From Talpa occidentalis (taxonomy: Eukaryota > Chordata > Mammalia > Eulipotyphla > Talpidae), in the NCBI RefSeq assembly GCF_014898055.3, contig NW_023601543.1:12795314-12859313 (forward strand): 64,000 nt of DNA, read 5' to 3'. The notes below the pieces were generated by a model. It did not search any database. It saw nothing but the letters and a program-made list of their open reading frames with translations, and was not told the origin of the DNA. Below are positions 11,236 to 22,725 of this stretch, piece by piece; positions within the stretch are counted from its first letter, which is position 1, and each line of letters begins with the position of its first letter. Position numbers and translations under genes: made by a program.

Positions 11236-12340
11236 TGGATACCTGTCTTGACATTACAGAAAATGGGAACTTTGAAGATTTTTGAAGAGGAGGAAATAAA
11301 GTTATTCACTAGTTTACTTACTTATGCATTCACTTCTTTGCTTTCTCTGGTGAACACTTAAATGGAAGCGAGATCAAAGTCCAAAAGCAATCAATTGTGA
11401 GGCTTTTGCAATAGGTAAAAGGCAGTGAGGACATGAAATAGGGCCATGGCAATGAAAAGGAGGGGACACATAGAAGAGAGAGACTGGCTAGCTATACGAC
11501 CTCTGTGTGGTCAGGCAAGGGTGAAGGACAGTCAACAATGAAGCTGTGTGGTGGGTCACACTGCTCTTTGGCTGCGATACGACCCCTGGATGGAGGCATG
11601 CATTTCGGGAAGGAAAGTGAGCTCAATTTTGCCACAGTGGAGCTTTTTCTGAGTCTTCCAAGTGTGAATGTCTGGTAAATAGAAGGAGACATGGGTCTAA
11701 AACTTCAGGAGGAACAAAAGCAGGACTCTGGGGAATGTCTACTTATATGATCTGGGCAGGAGAAATACACCAACAACCCACACCAAGAGGAAGAAGTAGA
11801 AGAGGTAGCAAGAGGACCAAGAATGAGTGCGAGAGCCCCCGACAAGCTTGGGAGAGAGAATTTCAGTGATGGTCAGTGTCAGGTGCTAGTGAATGTACAA
11901 GTCAGACTGAAAAATATCCCTTGGATTCAGCCATTAAAGAGGGTAGACAGCAGTCAGGTAGTGTACTGGGCGTAGAAATCATGTGGCAGTAGTTTGAAAA
12001 CAGGATGTGAAGTGGACATAGAGAGTAGACTATGCCTTCCAAACACTTGTCTCGTAAGGTGTAGGAAGATGGCAGAACCTTAAAGACAAAACAGATCCTA
12101 GGGAAATTATTTTTTGGAAATTTGAGCACGTGCTTCAGAAGGAATGAATTGTTGGTTAAAAAATAGGGGAGAAATGGGAACGTAATTGATAAAGACCTTG
12201 GAGGAAGAAGGAGAGCCTAGAAGGCAGACCACAGAGAAGTGAGCTGTGTCCCCAAGCCGCTCCTCTGAGATGCAGTTAGGAAGAGGGGGTGCACGGGGCA
12301 CAGGTCAACTAAGGGCTTTTTTCAACAGTCTGAGGAATTC
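11236..12340 (-). repeat. L2 LINE, decayed continuation
   Basis: Further antisense L2 3' sequence. It includes 'gaggcttttgcaataggtaa' (L2: 'gaggctattgcagtagtcca'), a purine-rich 'gaaaaggaggggacac' block and, near 11910-11935, 'cccttggattcagccattaa' (L2: 'ccattggatttggcaa'). Many indels; no coding capacity. Confidence 0.65.
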
Positions 12341-12429
12341 ATGATTAGTTCCTTCTTTATTTTATAATTCTCTGCTTGGCTGAGAAACCTTGCTCTATTT
12401 ACATCCTCAAAAATCCTTATGAAAACAAT

Positions 12430-12645
12430 GACAAACAACTTGATTAAAAAATAGGAAAAGGACTTGAATAGATATTTCTCCCTCCAAAAGATATACAGGT
12501 GGCTAATAAGCACATGAAAACATGCTCAGCATCATTCATGAGAAAATTAAAGCACTCACAGCCCAGTTACAATGACTAAAAAGTAGAGCACCTGAAAAGA
12601 ACAAGTGTTGGTGAGGATGCGGGGAAACTGGACTGTGTGCCTGGC
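12430..12645 (+). repeat. L1 ORF2-region fragment
   Basis: Sense L1: 'aggaaaaggacttgaataga', 'tatttctccctccaaaaga', 'ggctaataagcacatgaaa', 'acatgctcagcatcattcat', 'aacaagtgttggtgaggatg'. These correspond to the distal ORF2 coding region; the reading frame is broken by substitutions and indels. One of only two plus-strand L1 pieces. Confidence 0.88.
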
Positions 12646-13010
12646 TGCTGGGGACCACAGCTGACAGCAGTGTTGACCTGGGCAAGGCTGGGCCGATCAT
12701 GCTGTGACCCGGTTGAGTCACTGGTGGGGTCAGCTAGGGTTTTTCTATGATGGCCTCAGAGGACGTGGTTTGTATCTACTCCCTGTGGCCTCTCATCCTT
12801 AAGCATGTGAGCTCAGGTTTATGCCCATGGGGTGGCAAAGGTTGAGCAAAGGAGTCTAATCATGCAGGAGACAGGTGAAATTGCATGTGAGATTTTCAGG
12901 CTTCTGCTTGTATCCCATTTGCTAACACCCCACAGACTGCGTTCAGGCAGTGTCCATAAAGTTACAGGGCAAAGGGCAAGACCATAGAAAGGCCATTAAT
13001 TGGGAACACT
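12646..13010. repeat. Unnamed old interspersed repeat (tentative)
   Basis: The stretch around 12720-12970 ('ctcatccttaagcatgtga', 'gattttcaggcttctgcttg', 'cccatttgctaacacccc') feels like a dispersed mammalian repeat that I have seen but cannot name. No coding content. Confidence 0.35.
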
Positions 13011-13845
13011 GATGCAGTTATCAGCTACAGAATGCCTAAACAAAGCCTGAGTGTCTGCATACATAGTTAACAGTATCCCAGAATGATTCTGAAGCAGTTG
13101 ATTCATGGGCGACATTTTCTGGAAGGTTTGTCTAGTGTCTCTGCACGAAGATTCAAACTACCATCATGAAGGGTTCGGAAAACTTGGGGTTGTTAAGTGG
13201 GGGACAACTTACCCTTTTCTTTAGTTCCAGTTTATGATTCAGGACACTTGGTCTCTGGAAGACAAAAGCTCCCTCTGTGCTGCAGACAATCTCATATAGT
13301 CATTTACTTTTTACAAAGAACGATGCAGTTGGATTATAGCTGAGAGGCTATTATTTTTCAATGCTGGTCAGGAAGGCATTGTTGGTTTGTTTTGTGTTGC
13401 TTGATATAATATGTATTTCTGTTCTGGAGAAGCTCATAGTAATGAAAATGAAGCATCGAGGTGGTTTATGGAGCATGTGATAGGATCATAAAGTTGAGGC
13501 TGTTGCTTGGACAAGACATTTCTTAGAATAATAAGCCAAGCAAGGAGAACATGAACGGGGATGAGAAGAAACCCTAAGAAGAACTGCCACTTATTTAGTC
13601 AGTTGTATGAGGTTTTTGTTCCTCAGACTGATAGTCAAAATATGGGGTTAGAGACATACTTTAGAGAAGTCTGCTCCCCAACCCGATGCAGGTCATGTCC
13701 AAGTTCAGTAGAGATAGCGTGATCTGGTTGGATTCCTCACACCAGCCTCAGTGCCTGTGGTCAGTGTTTAGAACAAATTTGTTGATTGTCCTGCAGTCTC
13801 CTGGGAGTCACTCTCAGATTTTGATTGAGCAGGGTAAAGAGTATT
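13011..13845. other. No recognisable feature
   Basis: Unique sequence; nothing recognised on either strand. Confidence 0.4.
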
Positions 13846-13985
13846 CTTTACAGTGTGGTCTCTGAGTCATCTGAATCAGAATGATCTAGTCTTTAAAAAA
13901 TTTAATACCCGGGACCCACCTTCCACTTCCTGCATTTGATGTATGAGAAACCGACTTATGCATTTGTGAAATCCATGAGTAGATG
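13846..13985 (-). repeat. MER5A (hAT-Charlie MITE)
   Basis: Antisense MER5A: 'tttacagtgtggtctctgag', 'tcatctgaatcagaatgatc', 'aatacccgggacccacctt', ending 'gagaaaccgacttatgcatt'. A non-autonomous DNA transposon fossil. Confidence 0.75.
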
Positions 13986-15496
13986 GAACTGCCACTCACC
14001 GGTCTCGTTGGCGATAGTGATGTGAGTCTCCCGTGCTGCCCTCCACCCAGCTGTCGGAGCCTGGGAGCTGAGAACCAATACCGTGCTGCTCAGTTCATGT
14101 GGAATTGGGGGCAGTTACATGGATCTTTTAGCTATTTAGCTTCAATTACCTCACATTTGCCCCACCCCCATTTTCCCCTGCGGAGCCAGACTTACAGTTA
14201 GTACCTTATTGTCAGCCTCCTTATTGGAGGGGTTAGGAGTTGGATCTTGACCTCCAAGACAAGTCACAGGTTCTCGGAGTTCTGAGCTGTAAAGCTTCAG
14301 TTGCTTCCAAAAGGCTTTCTTTCCCAGGTCTGTGACAATGTCGATTTTCCAAGCGCTGGGATTTAGGAGAAGAGGGCTTATGAACCGAGTGATAGAATAG
14401 TGCCCTTCCAGACCTGGGGGCGGTTCTTTATATTGCAGAGTTTCAAGATAAATTAGCCCAGTAGCCTTCAGTTACAGGAATCACTTATATCACGGTGCAT
14501 TTTAAAATATCACAATGAATCGGATACTTTATTCTCTGTCCGGAAGAAAGGCATGTTAATTGAAGTGTGGACTCTGACATTTGGAAATGTGAAAAAGAGG
14601 TTTTGGGGGAAGTAGTGGGGGGCTAGAGTGGAATGTCTCCCTCTTAATATTTCCCTCTTTCTGCGCAGCCTGTGTCTCATTCAGACAGTGATTTTAATTC
14701 ACTCACCAGATAATCTGGAGTGAGGGTTTAGGGAAAGCCATTTTCTCAGCAGCCCCACAAGGCTTAGATTTCTAAATGGGCAAGAAAAGACTGCAGAGGC
14801 ACTTCCAGATAGAGAGCAAATGCACCAAGTCAGCCAAGCTTGAGGTGTCTCATAGGCTGGGGAGCCTCGAGTGCAGTTACGTAAGGCAATTTGGGAAACT
14901 TTCCTCTGGGGGAGCAACTGGACAGGCACTGATGCTGAGTGTCTCCCAGCTGTCCTGGGAGAGCACAACAAAAGCACTCTCTGCCGTGAGCTTACTTCCC
15001 ATGAGCCTTTTAGCAGTTGTGCTCGTTGGCTCTGATGCCCAGGACCCTCTGCCTTCAGTCACTTCGTAGTGTCCTTTGCCCTGCTTGTATTTCAGCCAAA
15101 ATTGCCTTGTGACTTTTCAATTCCCAGTGTACTCGCTCCTCACAGCGAAGAGTCTATCAACTGTTTCTTGAATCATGTGTATTTTAAGGTGTTAATATTT
15201 CCAATTTTGTCACATTCAGCAATTTTGCCTCCTCTGACATGAGCGCAATATAAAGAGCTACAGAAATTGAGTCAAGAGAGAAGTCAGTCTCTAAACATGA
15301 GCTTTGCCCTGACGCTGTCAACGCTCTCCTCTGCACCCTCCCACCTGCCAGCACCTCTCTCCATTCAGCTGTGCCCATCTGGTCCTTTTCCTCTTTAGGC
15401 TATCTTGTTTATTTTATCCCTGTCAGCCATGAAAAGAATCAAACATGTAAAATGTTTGTTGAAAATTTTACTAAAATAAAGTTTCTTTAAAAATTT
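13986..15496. other. No gene or repeat recognised
   Basis: 1.5 kb of unique sequence. Overlapping short frames on both strands at 14699-15069 (up to 97 codons) have no domain, signal or family resemblance. No CpG cluster or promoter-like arrangement. Confidence 0.4.
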
Positions 15497-16005
15497 TATT
15501 TTGAAGTGCCATTGTTTTACATCTGTGTTAGTATTTTGACAGTAAAGACTTTCCTCAGCTGTAGTCACCATAGCCCTCCACCCATGGAAGCACCCATAGT
15601 CCTCCACCACACCATTGTACTCCTCCTACAAGCTCATTGTCATCCCTCCCCCTCTGGATGCCTCAGATCTACGGTCAGCTTTCAAGGGCTGGGTTTAATG
15701 TTTGTCTTTGTCTGACCCTTTGGCTTCTCTATATTCCACATAAAAGTGACACCATCTGGTATTTATCTTTCTCGTTCTGGCTTATTTCATTTAGCATAAT
15801 TCTTTCCAGCTCTACCCATGGTGCCACAAATGGCATGAGTTTATCATTTTTGATCACTGAGTAGTACTCCATTGTGTATATATACCACATCTTCTTGGTC
15901 CACTCATCATTTGGGGGCACTTAGGTTGTTTCCAGAGATTGGCTATTATAAATAGTGCTGCAATAAACATAGGAGTGCAGGTTTTCTTTCTGAAAATCAA
16001 GGTTC
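15497..16005 (-). mobile_element. L1 3' end with ORF2 C-terminal fragment
   Basis: 5'-truncated L1 on the minus strand. A 63-codon open stretch at 15729-15920 encodes a recognisable piece of the L1 ORF2 protein C-terminus, with motifs such as IYTMEYYSVIK and EISQNEKDKYQ. The nucleotide text on the plus strand ('gtactccattgtgtatatat', 'ggctattataaatagtgctg') is the usual antisense L1 signature. ORF2 normally supplies endonuclease and reverse transcriptase; only the end survives here. No clear flanking duplication. Confidence 0.92.
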
Positions 16006-16164
16006 AACCCTTTAGGTTTTCATTGAATGATGGTGGGCGCCAGGCTCAGTAGTTCATCTGCTTGATAGTGTTTTCATCTGGAGCCATGATGTTCAGCTCT
16101 TCCTAGCTCAGCATTTCGTCCTCGCGGGGTAGCTCAATTTGTGCAGAGCTGTCTGTCTTGTAAA

Positions 16165-16390
16165 AGGTGTGGTTGTGGTAAGGAGTGTGACCTTGGCGTC
16201 AGCCCTGTGTGCCCTAATCCTGGCTCTACTGCTCGGGAGCTGTGTGGCTTTCGCCAAGTTCTTTTCACCATTCTTGTATCTCAGTTTCCTCATTTGTAAA
16301 ATTGAAACAGTAGTCTCAACATCAGAGGTTAATTATGAGGATTAATAATAAACTCATTTAGACAGGTTAGCATAACCCTTGGCAGATATC
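16165..16390 (+). repeat. MIR SINE
   Basis: Sense MIR from head to tail: 'aatcctggctctactgctc', 'gagctgtgtggctttcgcca', 'atctcagtttcctcatttgt', 'gaggttaattatgaggatta', 'agcataacccttggcag'. Confidence 0.92.
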
Positions 16391-16477
16391 GTGGGCTCAG
16401 ATGTCATCATGACGATGAATTCCTTACCACTTGCTTAGGAACAGTGTGCGCTGTTCTATATGGCTCCCCCAAGGCAG

Positions 16478-16775
16478 GGGTCAGCCAGCCATGGCCCAAA
16501 GGCCCTATGCAGTTTGCCTATTGAGCTAACAATGATTTTCACATAGTTGAGAAGAAAAATTAAAATTTGCTTTCTGTGCCATGGGGAAATGGTATGAAAT
16601 TCAAATTTCCGTGTTCATAAATAAAGCGGTCTTGGCACACATCCACGCTGATTCATTTGTGTATTGTGTGTGGCACTTTCACTCCATAACAGCAGAGTTC
16701 AGTAGTGGTGACAGAGGTTGTGTGACATGCAAGGCCTCGATATTTACTATCTTGCCAATTCCTGCTCTAGGCCAT
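16478..16775 (-). repeat. hAT-Charlie DNA element, MER1-like
   Basis: It begins with the terminal phrase 'caggggtcagccagccatgg', has the internal 'ttcataaataaagcggtctt' and 'cacgctgattcatttgtgta' blocks, then 'gcagagttcagtagtggtga' and 'aggcctcgatatttactatc'. The same order occurs in the MER1 group of hAT elements. The family name is from memory. Confidence 0.72.
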
Positions 16776-16952
16776 TTAGCTGTCTGCCTGGAACATCACA
16801 GGACTGAAGTGTTTGAGAATTACTTGTAGATGATTATCACTGTCATCCCAAAACTCTGCTTTTCTGTGTTTGTGTGTACCGAGTGATTTATAAGGGAGAA
16901 ATCATACAAGTTCATGTAGGACAAAGGCCATAAGGCTTTTCTGGCATTGAAA

Positions 16953-17218
16953 ATTTTTTTAAAGATTTATTTATTTATGCATACAAGAGCTGGGGTGTAG
17001 GTCACAGGTATGGGGGGAGGGCGGGAGGATTCACCAAAGACAGAATGGGGAGCAGAACAGGCGAATTGACTGAATACACTGCTGAGGGGAGCAGCGGGCG
17101 AGATAGGAGAGGTCTGCTGCCCTATGAGGGTCACCTCCTTGGCCAGGGATCAAACTCGTTCTGCAGTGGCTGCTGATAGCTTTATAGACTTAACCCCTTG
17201 CGCCACCAGGGAGGCCCC
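16953..17218 (-). mobile_element. Vic-1-like SINE, array copy 1
   Basis: Subtype with 'acaagagctggggtgtagg' and the head 'cgccaccagggaggcccc'. It is the left member of a head-to-tail run of four copies; its head is separated from the next copy's tail by only about 13 bp. No clear target duplication. Confidence 0.92.
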
Positions 17219-17231
17219 CTAAAAAATGGTT

Positions 17232-17484
17232 TAATTTATTTTATTTTATTTTTGTGTAGAAGAACTGGGTGTAGGCCAAAGGTACGGGAGTGAGAGGATC
17301 CACCAGAGACAGAGTGGGGAACAGAACAGGAGGATCTACTGAGATACACTGCTAAGGGGAGCAGTGGGGGAGACAGGAGAGGTCTGTTGCACCATATGTG
17401 GGTTAGCTCCCTGGTCACGGATTGAACTCAAAGGCCGTAGTGGTGACAGTGCTAAGATTTAACCCCTAGGCCACTAGGGAGGCC
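17232..17484 (-). mobile_element. Vic-1-like SINE, array copy 2
   Basis: Same orientation and subtype as copy 1, with an (ATTTT)n-type tail at 17232-17254. The head ends 'ccactagggaggcc' directly against the duplicated 'gtcatggtactttt' of the next pair. Confidence 0.9.
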
Positions 17485-17498
17485 GTCATGGTACTTTT

Positions 17499-17778
17499 TT
17501 TTCTTTTTTTAGATTTCTTTTTTCTTTTTTATTTATACAATAGCTGAGGTACAGGCCAGAGGTGCGGGAGGGTGAAAGGGATCGCCAGAGACATAGCAGG
17601 GAACAGAACAGGCAGATCCACTGAAATACACTGCTGCGGGGAGCAGCGGGCCAGACAGGAGAGGTCTGCCGCGTGATGTGGGAATCCCCCTGGTCGGCCA
17701 GGAATCGAACCTGCACTTGCAGAGGCTGCGGACAGCTTCACAGCGCGGCGCTCAACCCGCTGCGTCACCAGGGAGGCC
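17499..17778 (-). mobile_element. Vic-1-like SINE, array copy 3
   Basis: Subtype intermediate between the other two, with 'cacagcgcggcgctcaaccc' next to the head. Its head abuts the T-run (tail) of copy 4 without spacer. Copies 3 and 4 together are enclosed by a perfect 14-bp direct repeat 'gtcatggtactttt' at 17485-17498 and 18053-18066. Confidence 0.92.
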
Positions 17779-18051
17779 CTTTTTTTCCTTTTTTAAGATT
17801 TATTTATTTGTACAAGAACTGGGGTACAGGTCAGAGGCATGGGAGGGTGAGAGAATTCACCAGAGCCAGAGCAGGGAGCAGAACAGGTAGACTGACCGAA
17901 GACACTGCTAAGGGGAGCAGCGGGCAAGGCCGGAGAGGTCTGCTGTGTCATGTGGGATTCTTGCCTGCTGGCCGGGATCAAACCCACGCTGCAGAGGCTG
18001 TGGACAGCTTCACAGCGTGGCGCTCAACCCGCTGCGCCATCGGGGAGGCCC
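17779..18051 (-). mobile_element. Vic-1-like SINE, array copy 4
   Basis: Closest relative of copy 3 in subtype (both carry 'cgctcaacccgctgcg'). Its tail at 17779-17797 is fused to the head of copy 3. The most economical reading is that copy 4 inserted first and copy 3 later entered its A-tail. Confidence 0.92.
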
Positions 18052-18066
18052 TGTCATGGTACTTTT

Positions 18067-19929
18067 AAACTAAGGGTTCACTTTGTGTCTTTGAGGGATC
18101 AGGAAGGAGAAGTGGCAGCATTGGTTAGATGAATATACAGGTTCTTTTGTTTCTTCCAGCAGAACCTTCTTCACAAGGAGGAGAAAAGGAAGAAGTTGTT
18201 TTTCTTTGTAAGATGGATTGAGTCTTACTTGATGTGCTGGGCTTCTGAGAACTTGGTTCTGAATGTGGCACATGGAGACAGTGTTTCAACTTAACAGATA
18301 CTACCTTAACACCCTGTGCTCCCTAAAAAGGCAATATCTTTAGAGAAGTGGGAAGGAGCCGTGGAGATCTACAGGGGTGATATTTCATATTAATATTGCT
18401 CTGCTGATGTAGCTACAATATCCTGTTGGAAGGTGAAATATTGTATAATGAACAAGTCTTCGTCCATTCAGCCTATTCAGCCAACATGGCCTTTAATGTG
18501 TGTTTGTGTCCTGGAACTAGGTTTGAATACCTGTAATATATTAAATTTCATATGCTTTACAAAATGTGCAGTTATTGAGAAGCGGACATAATACCCAGCT
18601 TTGAATTGTGGGAGTGAGGACAGAATGTTTCCCTTTTAGGGACTAGAAACTCTGGAGTTCTCGTCATCAGGTCCATCCTCTGCCTGGCCTGTGGCCTTAA
18701 ATGAAATGCCTCTTCCGTAGGGATGAGGTATACTTGGGGCTAGGGAGGAGGTGGGTAAGATCAAGAGGCCTCGCCTCATAGGGGAAAGGTGTGCACTGTC
18801 ATACCAACCCTGTGCCTGTCAGGAAGGGCCTAGGCTACCCACTGCCTGTGGGAGGGGTGAGAGACTACTCTGTAGTGCAGGGAGGCAGGAGAAAAATTTG
18901 CATCAGATCTTGCTGAGATTTCAGAACCCGAGCCTCCTCCCTTCCCCTTGTGTCCTGTGCCTTGAACTTTCATGCTTCTGGAACTGGTGTTAGGGGAGAC
19001 TACTCTTTAACCTTTGGTTTCACCCTCACGTGCCCTGCGTTTTGTCTGCATCTAAAAAGCCAAGCTGACAAAGGAGTGAAGGGAAAAGGTGGCTCTGTAT
19101 GTACGGAATTGGAAGTCCAAGTTCATCTGATATAATCCACTAAAGTAGTCTTTTCTCATTCCCTGGGGTTTCATATTAGCACCTCCTTGGTAGGGTTGGT
19201 GCTCACCCTTTTTGTCTTCTAGCCCTCCTTCCCTTCTCACGGCACCCTGAGAGGCACGCTGGCCACCTGCAGATAGTAGCTGATAGTACACCAGCACTTA
19301 CGCTTTCTATACTGTACTGGCAGACTTCCATTTTGATGAAGCTGGGTTGGGAGAGGAATTCTGACTTTCTCGAAGCTTCCTTAAAGAAGAATCAATTTTA
19401 ATGTCCAAGCTACCACCCCCATGGGCATTGCATGCCCCACCCCCATCTCCAGGATGAGACAAAGAAGAGCTCTTGGGCTTCTGCCTCTGATACACGCGTG
19501 TGTTTCCTCTGGGCCAGGTGCTCAGTGGAGTCCAAGTGTACACACACCTGCTCGGGGCAGGGTTCTCAGCCGTGGGCATTGGGCATGGACATGGTGATTG
19601 TGCCACTGTCAGCAACTCCCATAGAATCGTTCAGCCTCCTGAGCTCAGAGAAGAAGCTTGAGGAAGACCATAAGTCAACAGTCCTTTTGTCACATTTATT
19701 CACTGGAGTCATCTTTTAACAGGCATGGACTCAAAGGTGTAAATAAAGCCAATCATAGTTTGCAATTGATTTTCATATATAAATTATCAATATAGATTTG
19801 ATTTAGTAGCAAAAAGAACGACCTGGAATTTTATGCTCTGCCCTGGCAGTCATGCGGTCCGCTAGCAAGAGTCCTGTGCTCACAGGCTGGACGGGGAAGC
19901 ACGAGTTCTGGTTGACTGAAGGCCCGCCT
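18067..19929. other. No gene or repeat recognised
   Basis: 1.9 kb of unique sequence. Short frames at 18751-18993 and 19307-19719 show no domains. Confidence 0.4.
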
Positions 19930-20100
19930 TCTGATGAAGAGCTGCCGGCTGTGAGTGCTTCCCGTGCCAAGCATCGTGAAAGTGTTTGGAAACAGTATCT
20001 CAGGACCACCAGTAACTCTATGAGGCAGGTGACTCTTTGTACACATGATACAGATGGGGAAACTGAGGTTCAGGGAGTCTCTTGTGGAAAACAGCAGCTG
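19930..20100 (-). repeat. MIR SINE fragment
   Basis: Antisense MIR: 'tgcttcccgtgccaagcatc', 'ctatgaggcaggtgactctt', 'acagatggggaaactgaggt', 'tcagggagtctc'. Confidence 0.87.
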
Positions 20101-21339
20101 GTATTTCTAAGGAATTCTTGCAATTCACAGGCCTGACTTCATATCCTAACTCTTTGTACCATGTTCGTGAACCTCTGTAGGTCTGACTCCTTGGTGGCTG
20201 CACGTTGAATCCCATTCCCAGTAGCCAGTGCGTTATCAGGCACCTATGTAATGCAGCCTCCATAAAACCTTACTGCCGAGCATTGTTAGTTGCTCCAGAG
20301 AGGAAGAACATCTCTTCTGCTATTTCTCTGATGTACCATTTTTGTTATCAATAAAAAACAAAAGACAGATGCTTAATTGGATCTTTTGGTATCAATCTAA
20401 AAAATGCAAGTAGAGTCCTCACTTGCCAGGATGATTCCACAGAGCAGCCTAGAACCTTCCTTTGTTTCACATCCTTTGAGGATGCACACATTTAATGTTT
20501 TCCTTCCAACTACCATATTAAGAGCTTAACAAATGTTACCCTTGTGTGCAAGCCACAGACGTCCTCTGAGAGCGTGGAGAGCGGCAGCCTGCAAGGTACC
20601 TGAGAGCAGGCCACCTAGGACTCTGTTGGATAAATGGAGGAAAGAAAAAGATAGCAGCCATTTGACATCGGAATCCTGCTAACCTTGTGTCAGAACTGTT
20701 GGAAGTTCACCATGTAGTCATTACAGGACAAATCCTCTTTTCAAGTAAAAAATGTTAATATGTCTTTTCATACTTTAGCTCATAATCAATATTCAATTTG
20801 CAAAGCATGAGACTAGTAAAAAATATAAAATGAATCCAACACAAGGGGAGGGAGATGGAATGGGGCTTAGTGAGAAAATAGGAGCATATTTCTAACCACA
20901 GATGTTTCCTGTGGGTTAACTTTGGCAGGTATGAACCCAGCTCCCCTGGCATGGGCTGCTGTTTCTCCTTGAAACATCAGATTCAAGAAGCAGGAACAAT
21001 GTTAGGAACTAGTCACGTTCTGGTGGCCCTTGTCTCTGTGGTATTGGGGTGTTTCTGGTGATGGGGTTGAGCATGTACTTCCTCTGGAACCCATAATTGC
21101 AGACCCCACAAAGATGGACTTGTCTTGAGCTGCAGGGTGGGCTGTGGGGTTGAGGATGGCCTGTGAGGCAGCAGGCAGCACAAGGAACATTGTTCTGGCC
21201 TCTTCTGAACTCTTGAGGATTGCTTCTCTCTCATTCCCCACGTCAACTCCATGTTTACTTTGCTCTTTCAGTTCAACCTTTGCCAGGAGGACATAAGGAG
21301 ATCAGTGTGTCTTGTGGGGTCTTTACAAGAGAAGAACAA
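20101..21339. other. No recognisable feature
   Basis: Unique sequence with an AT-rich middle (20740-20850). Two overlapping 79-codon minus-strand frames at 21002-21252 look non-coding. Confidence 0.4.
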
Positions 21340-21490
21340 TAGTTTAGATTTTTTGAGAACTTTTGAAATGCCTTAGGCATCTCACAAGCATTAGCTCATT
21401 AAATCATTTTCACAAACACATGGATATCTGGATAATATTATCTTCACATTACAGATGAAGAAAGTGGGACTCAGAGAGGTTATCCTAGCA
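21340..21490 (-). repeat. MIR SINE fragment
   Basis: Antisense MIR: 'aagcattagctcattaaatc', 'atattatcttcacattacag', 'atgaagaaagtgggactcag', 'agaggttatcc'. Confidence 0.88.
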
Positions 21491-21916
21491 TACATACTAA
21501 TAATAAAACCAGTCATTGGCTGAAAGAGAATACAGTGTTTCACACAGATGTTGACGCTCAAAATATTTGGGTTGCAATAAAGTAACTCAGGTATCAGTGT
21601 TTAGGGTCTTCTTTGGGATAACACTGTCCATTCTAATTAGTACCTAATTAGAAATGTTTCCAAGGACACTTGTATTTATCCCAAATTCTGACCACCAGTG
21701 TCTCTGAAGGGACTTCAAATTCTGGAAACCCATCTTGTTAATGGTGTTGATCTTATAGATTCTTCCCTGGACCATAGTTCACTGTTCACCATAAGGAACC
21801 AAGATGGCACCTTACTTTCCTGATGGGACACTAGAAAGTCAAAAGGTCATTAGGCTCGAACCTAAATTGCTCATAGTCCAGTGCCTGAGGGGAAGGGAAT
21901 GATACTACCCTTCCAA
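21491..21916. other. Unique sequence with a short inverted repeat
   Basis: No gene or dispersed repeat. It contains the 10-bp-arm inverted repeat listed at 21631-21653. Confidence 0.4.
21631..21653. repeat. Perfect inverted repeat with twin CTAATTAG
   Basis: Arms 'ttctaattag' (21631-21640) and 'ctaattagaa' (21644-21653) are exact reverse complements around the 3-nt spacer TAC. Each arm carries TAATTA, the core bound by many homeodomain proteins. Function is unproven. Confidence 0.9.
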
Positions 21917-22075
21917 TTTACTTAGCAAACATTTACTGAACACTTTTCCTGGGTCAGGCTGCATGCTAGGCTCTAGGGACACAAAAATCTAAGAACTCTC
22001 ACCCTTGAGATCACAGTTAGTTGGGGAGGAAATGAAGTAAGCAGATGATTCTAAAACCCTTGGATAAGCGCTACT
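21917..22075 (-). repeat. L2 LINE 3' end
   Basis: Antisense L2: 'gcaaacatttactgaacac', 'gtcaggctgcatgctaggct', 'ctagggacacaaaaatctaa', 'agatcacagttagttgggga'. Confidence 0.82.
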
Positions 22076-22435
22076 GTGAAGATAAGCAACTTTGTTCCCT
22101 GAGTGCTTTGGGGGTGTGGGTGCTTAGGACATTATCACTGGATGTACTGACTCTATTAGAAGATTTGGAGACCTATCCACATTGAACTTGATATCACCTT
22201 AAACCCAAACACTTGTCTTCCAAAATGATTTTATTTTAAACAAGTACACTTTTTCCATCCTGCTAACTCAAACAATGTATTCTGTAGAGGATTACTGAAC
22301 CATTTTTTTCCCCTTAAAATAACTAACTATATGTTTTGACATGCTTCAAGGGATACTTTTATAAAGTAGGCCGCGTAGGACAATACTGGAATACATCAGT
22401 GTGCTGTGAAGTCTGAATCAGTAATACACAACCAG
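22076..22435. other. No recognisable feature
   Basis: AT-rich unique sequence; nothing recognised. Confidence 0.4.
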
Positions 22436-22453
22436 CTGCACCTTAAATTTTTA

Positions 22454-22707
22454 AGATTTATTTATTTATTTATACAAGCACTGGGTACAGTCAGAAACAC
22501 GGGAGGGTGAGAGAATTCACCAGAGTCAGAACGGAGAGCAGAACAGGCAGACTGATGAAGTACACTGCTGAGGGGAGCAGCGGGCGGGAAGAGAGGTCTG
22601 CGCGCCATGTGGGACCCTCACCCAGTGGCCCGGGATCGAATTGGCACTGCAGAGGCTGCGGGCAGCTTTGCAACCCAGCGCTTAACCACTGTGCCACCGG
22701 GAAGGCC
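22454..22707 (-). mobile_element. Vic-1-like SINE, 'acaagcactgggtacagtc' subtype
   Basis: This subtype lacks part of the 3' body and has 'gcaacccagcgcttaaccac' near its head. A perfect 18-bp target duplication, 'ctgcaccttaaattttta', flanks it at 22436-22453 and 22708-22725, which points to a fairly recent insertion. Confidence 0.95.
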
Positions 22708-22725
22708 CTGCACCTTAAATTTTTA

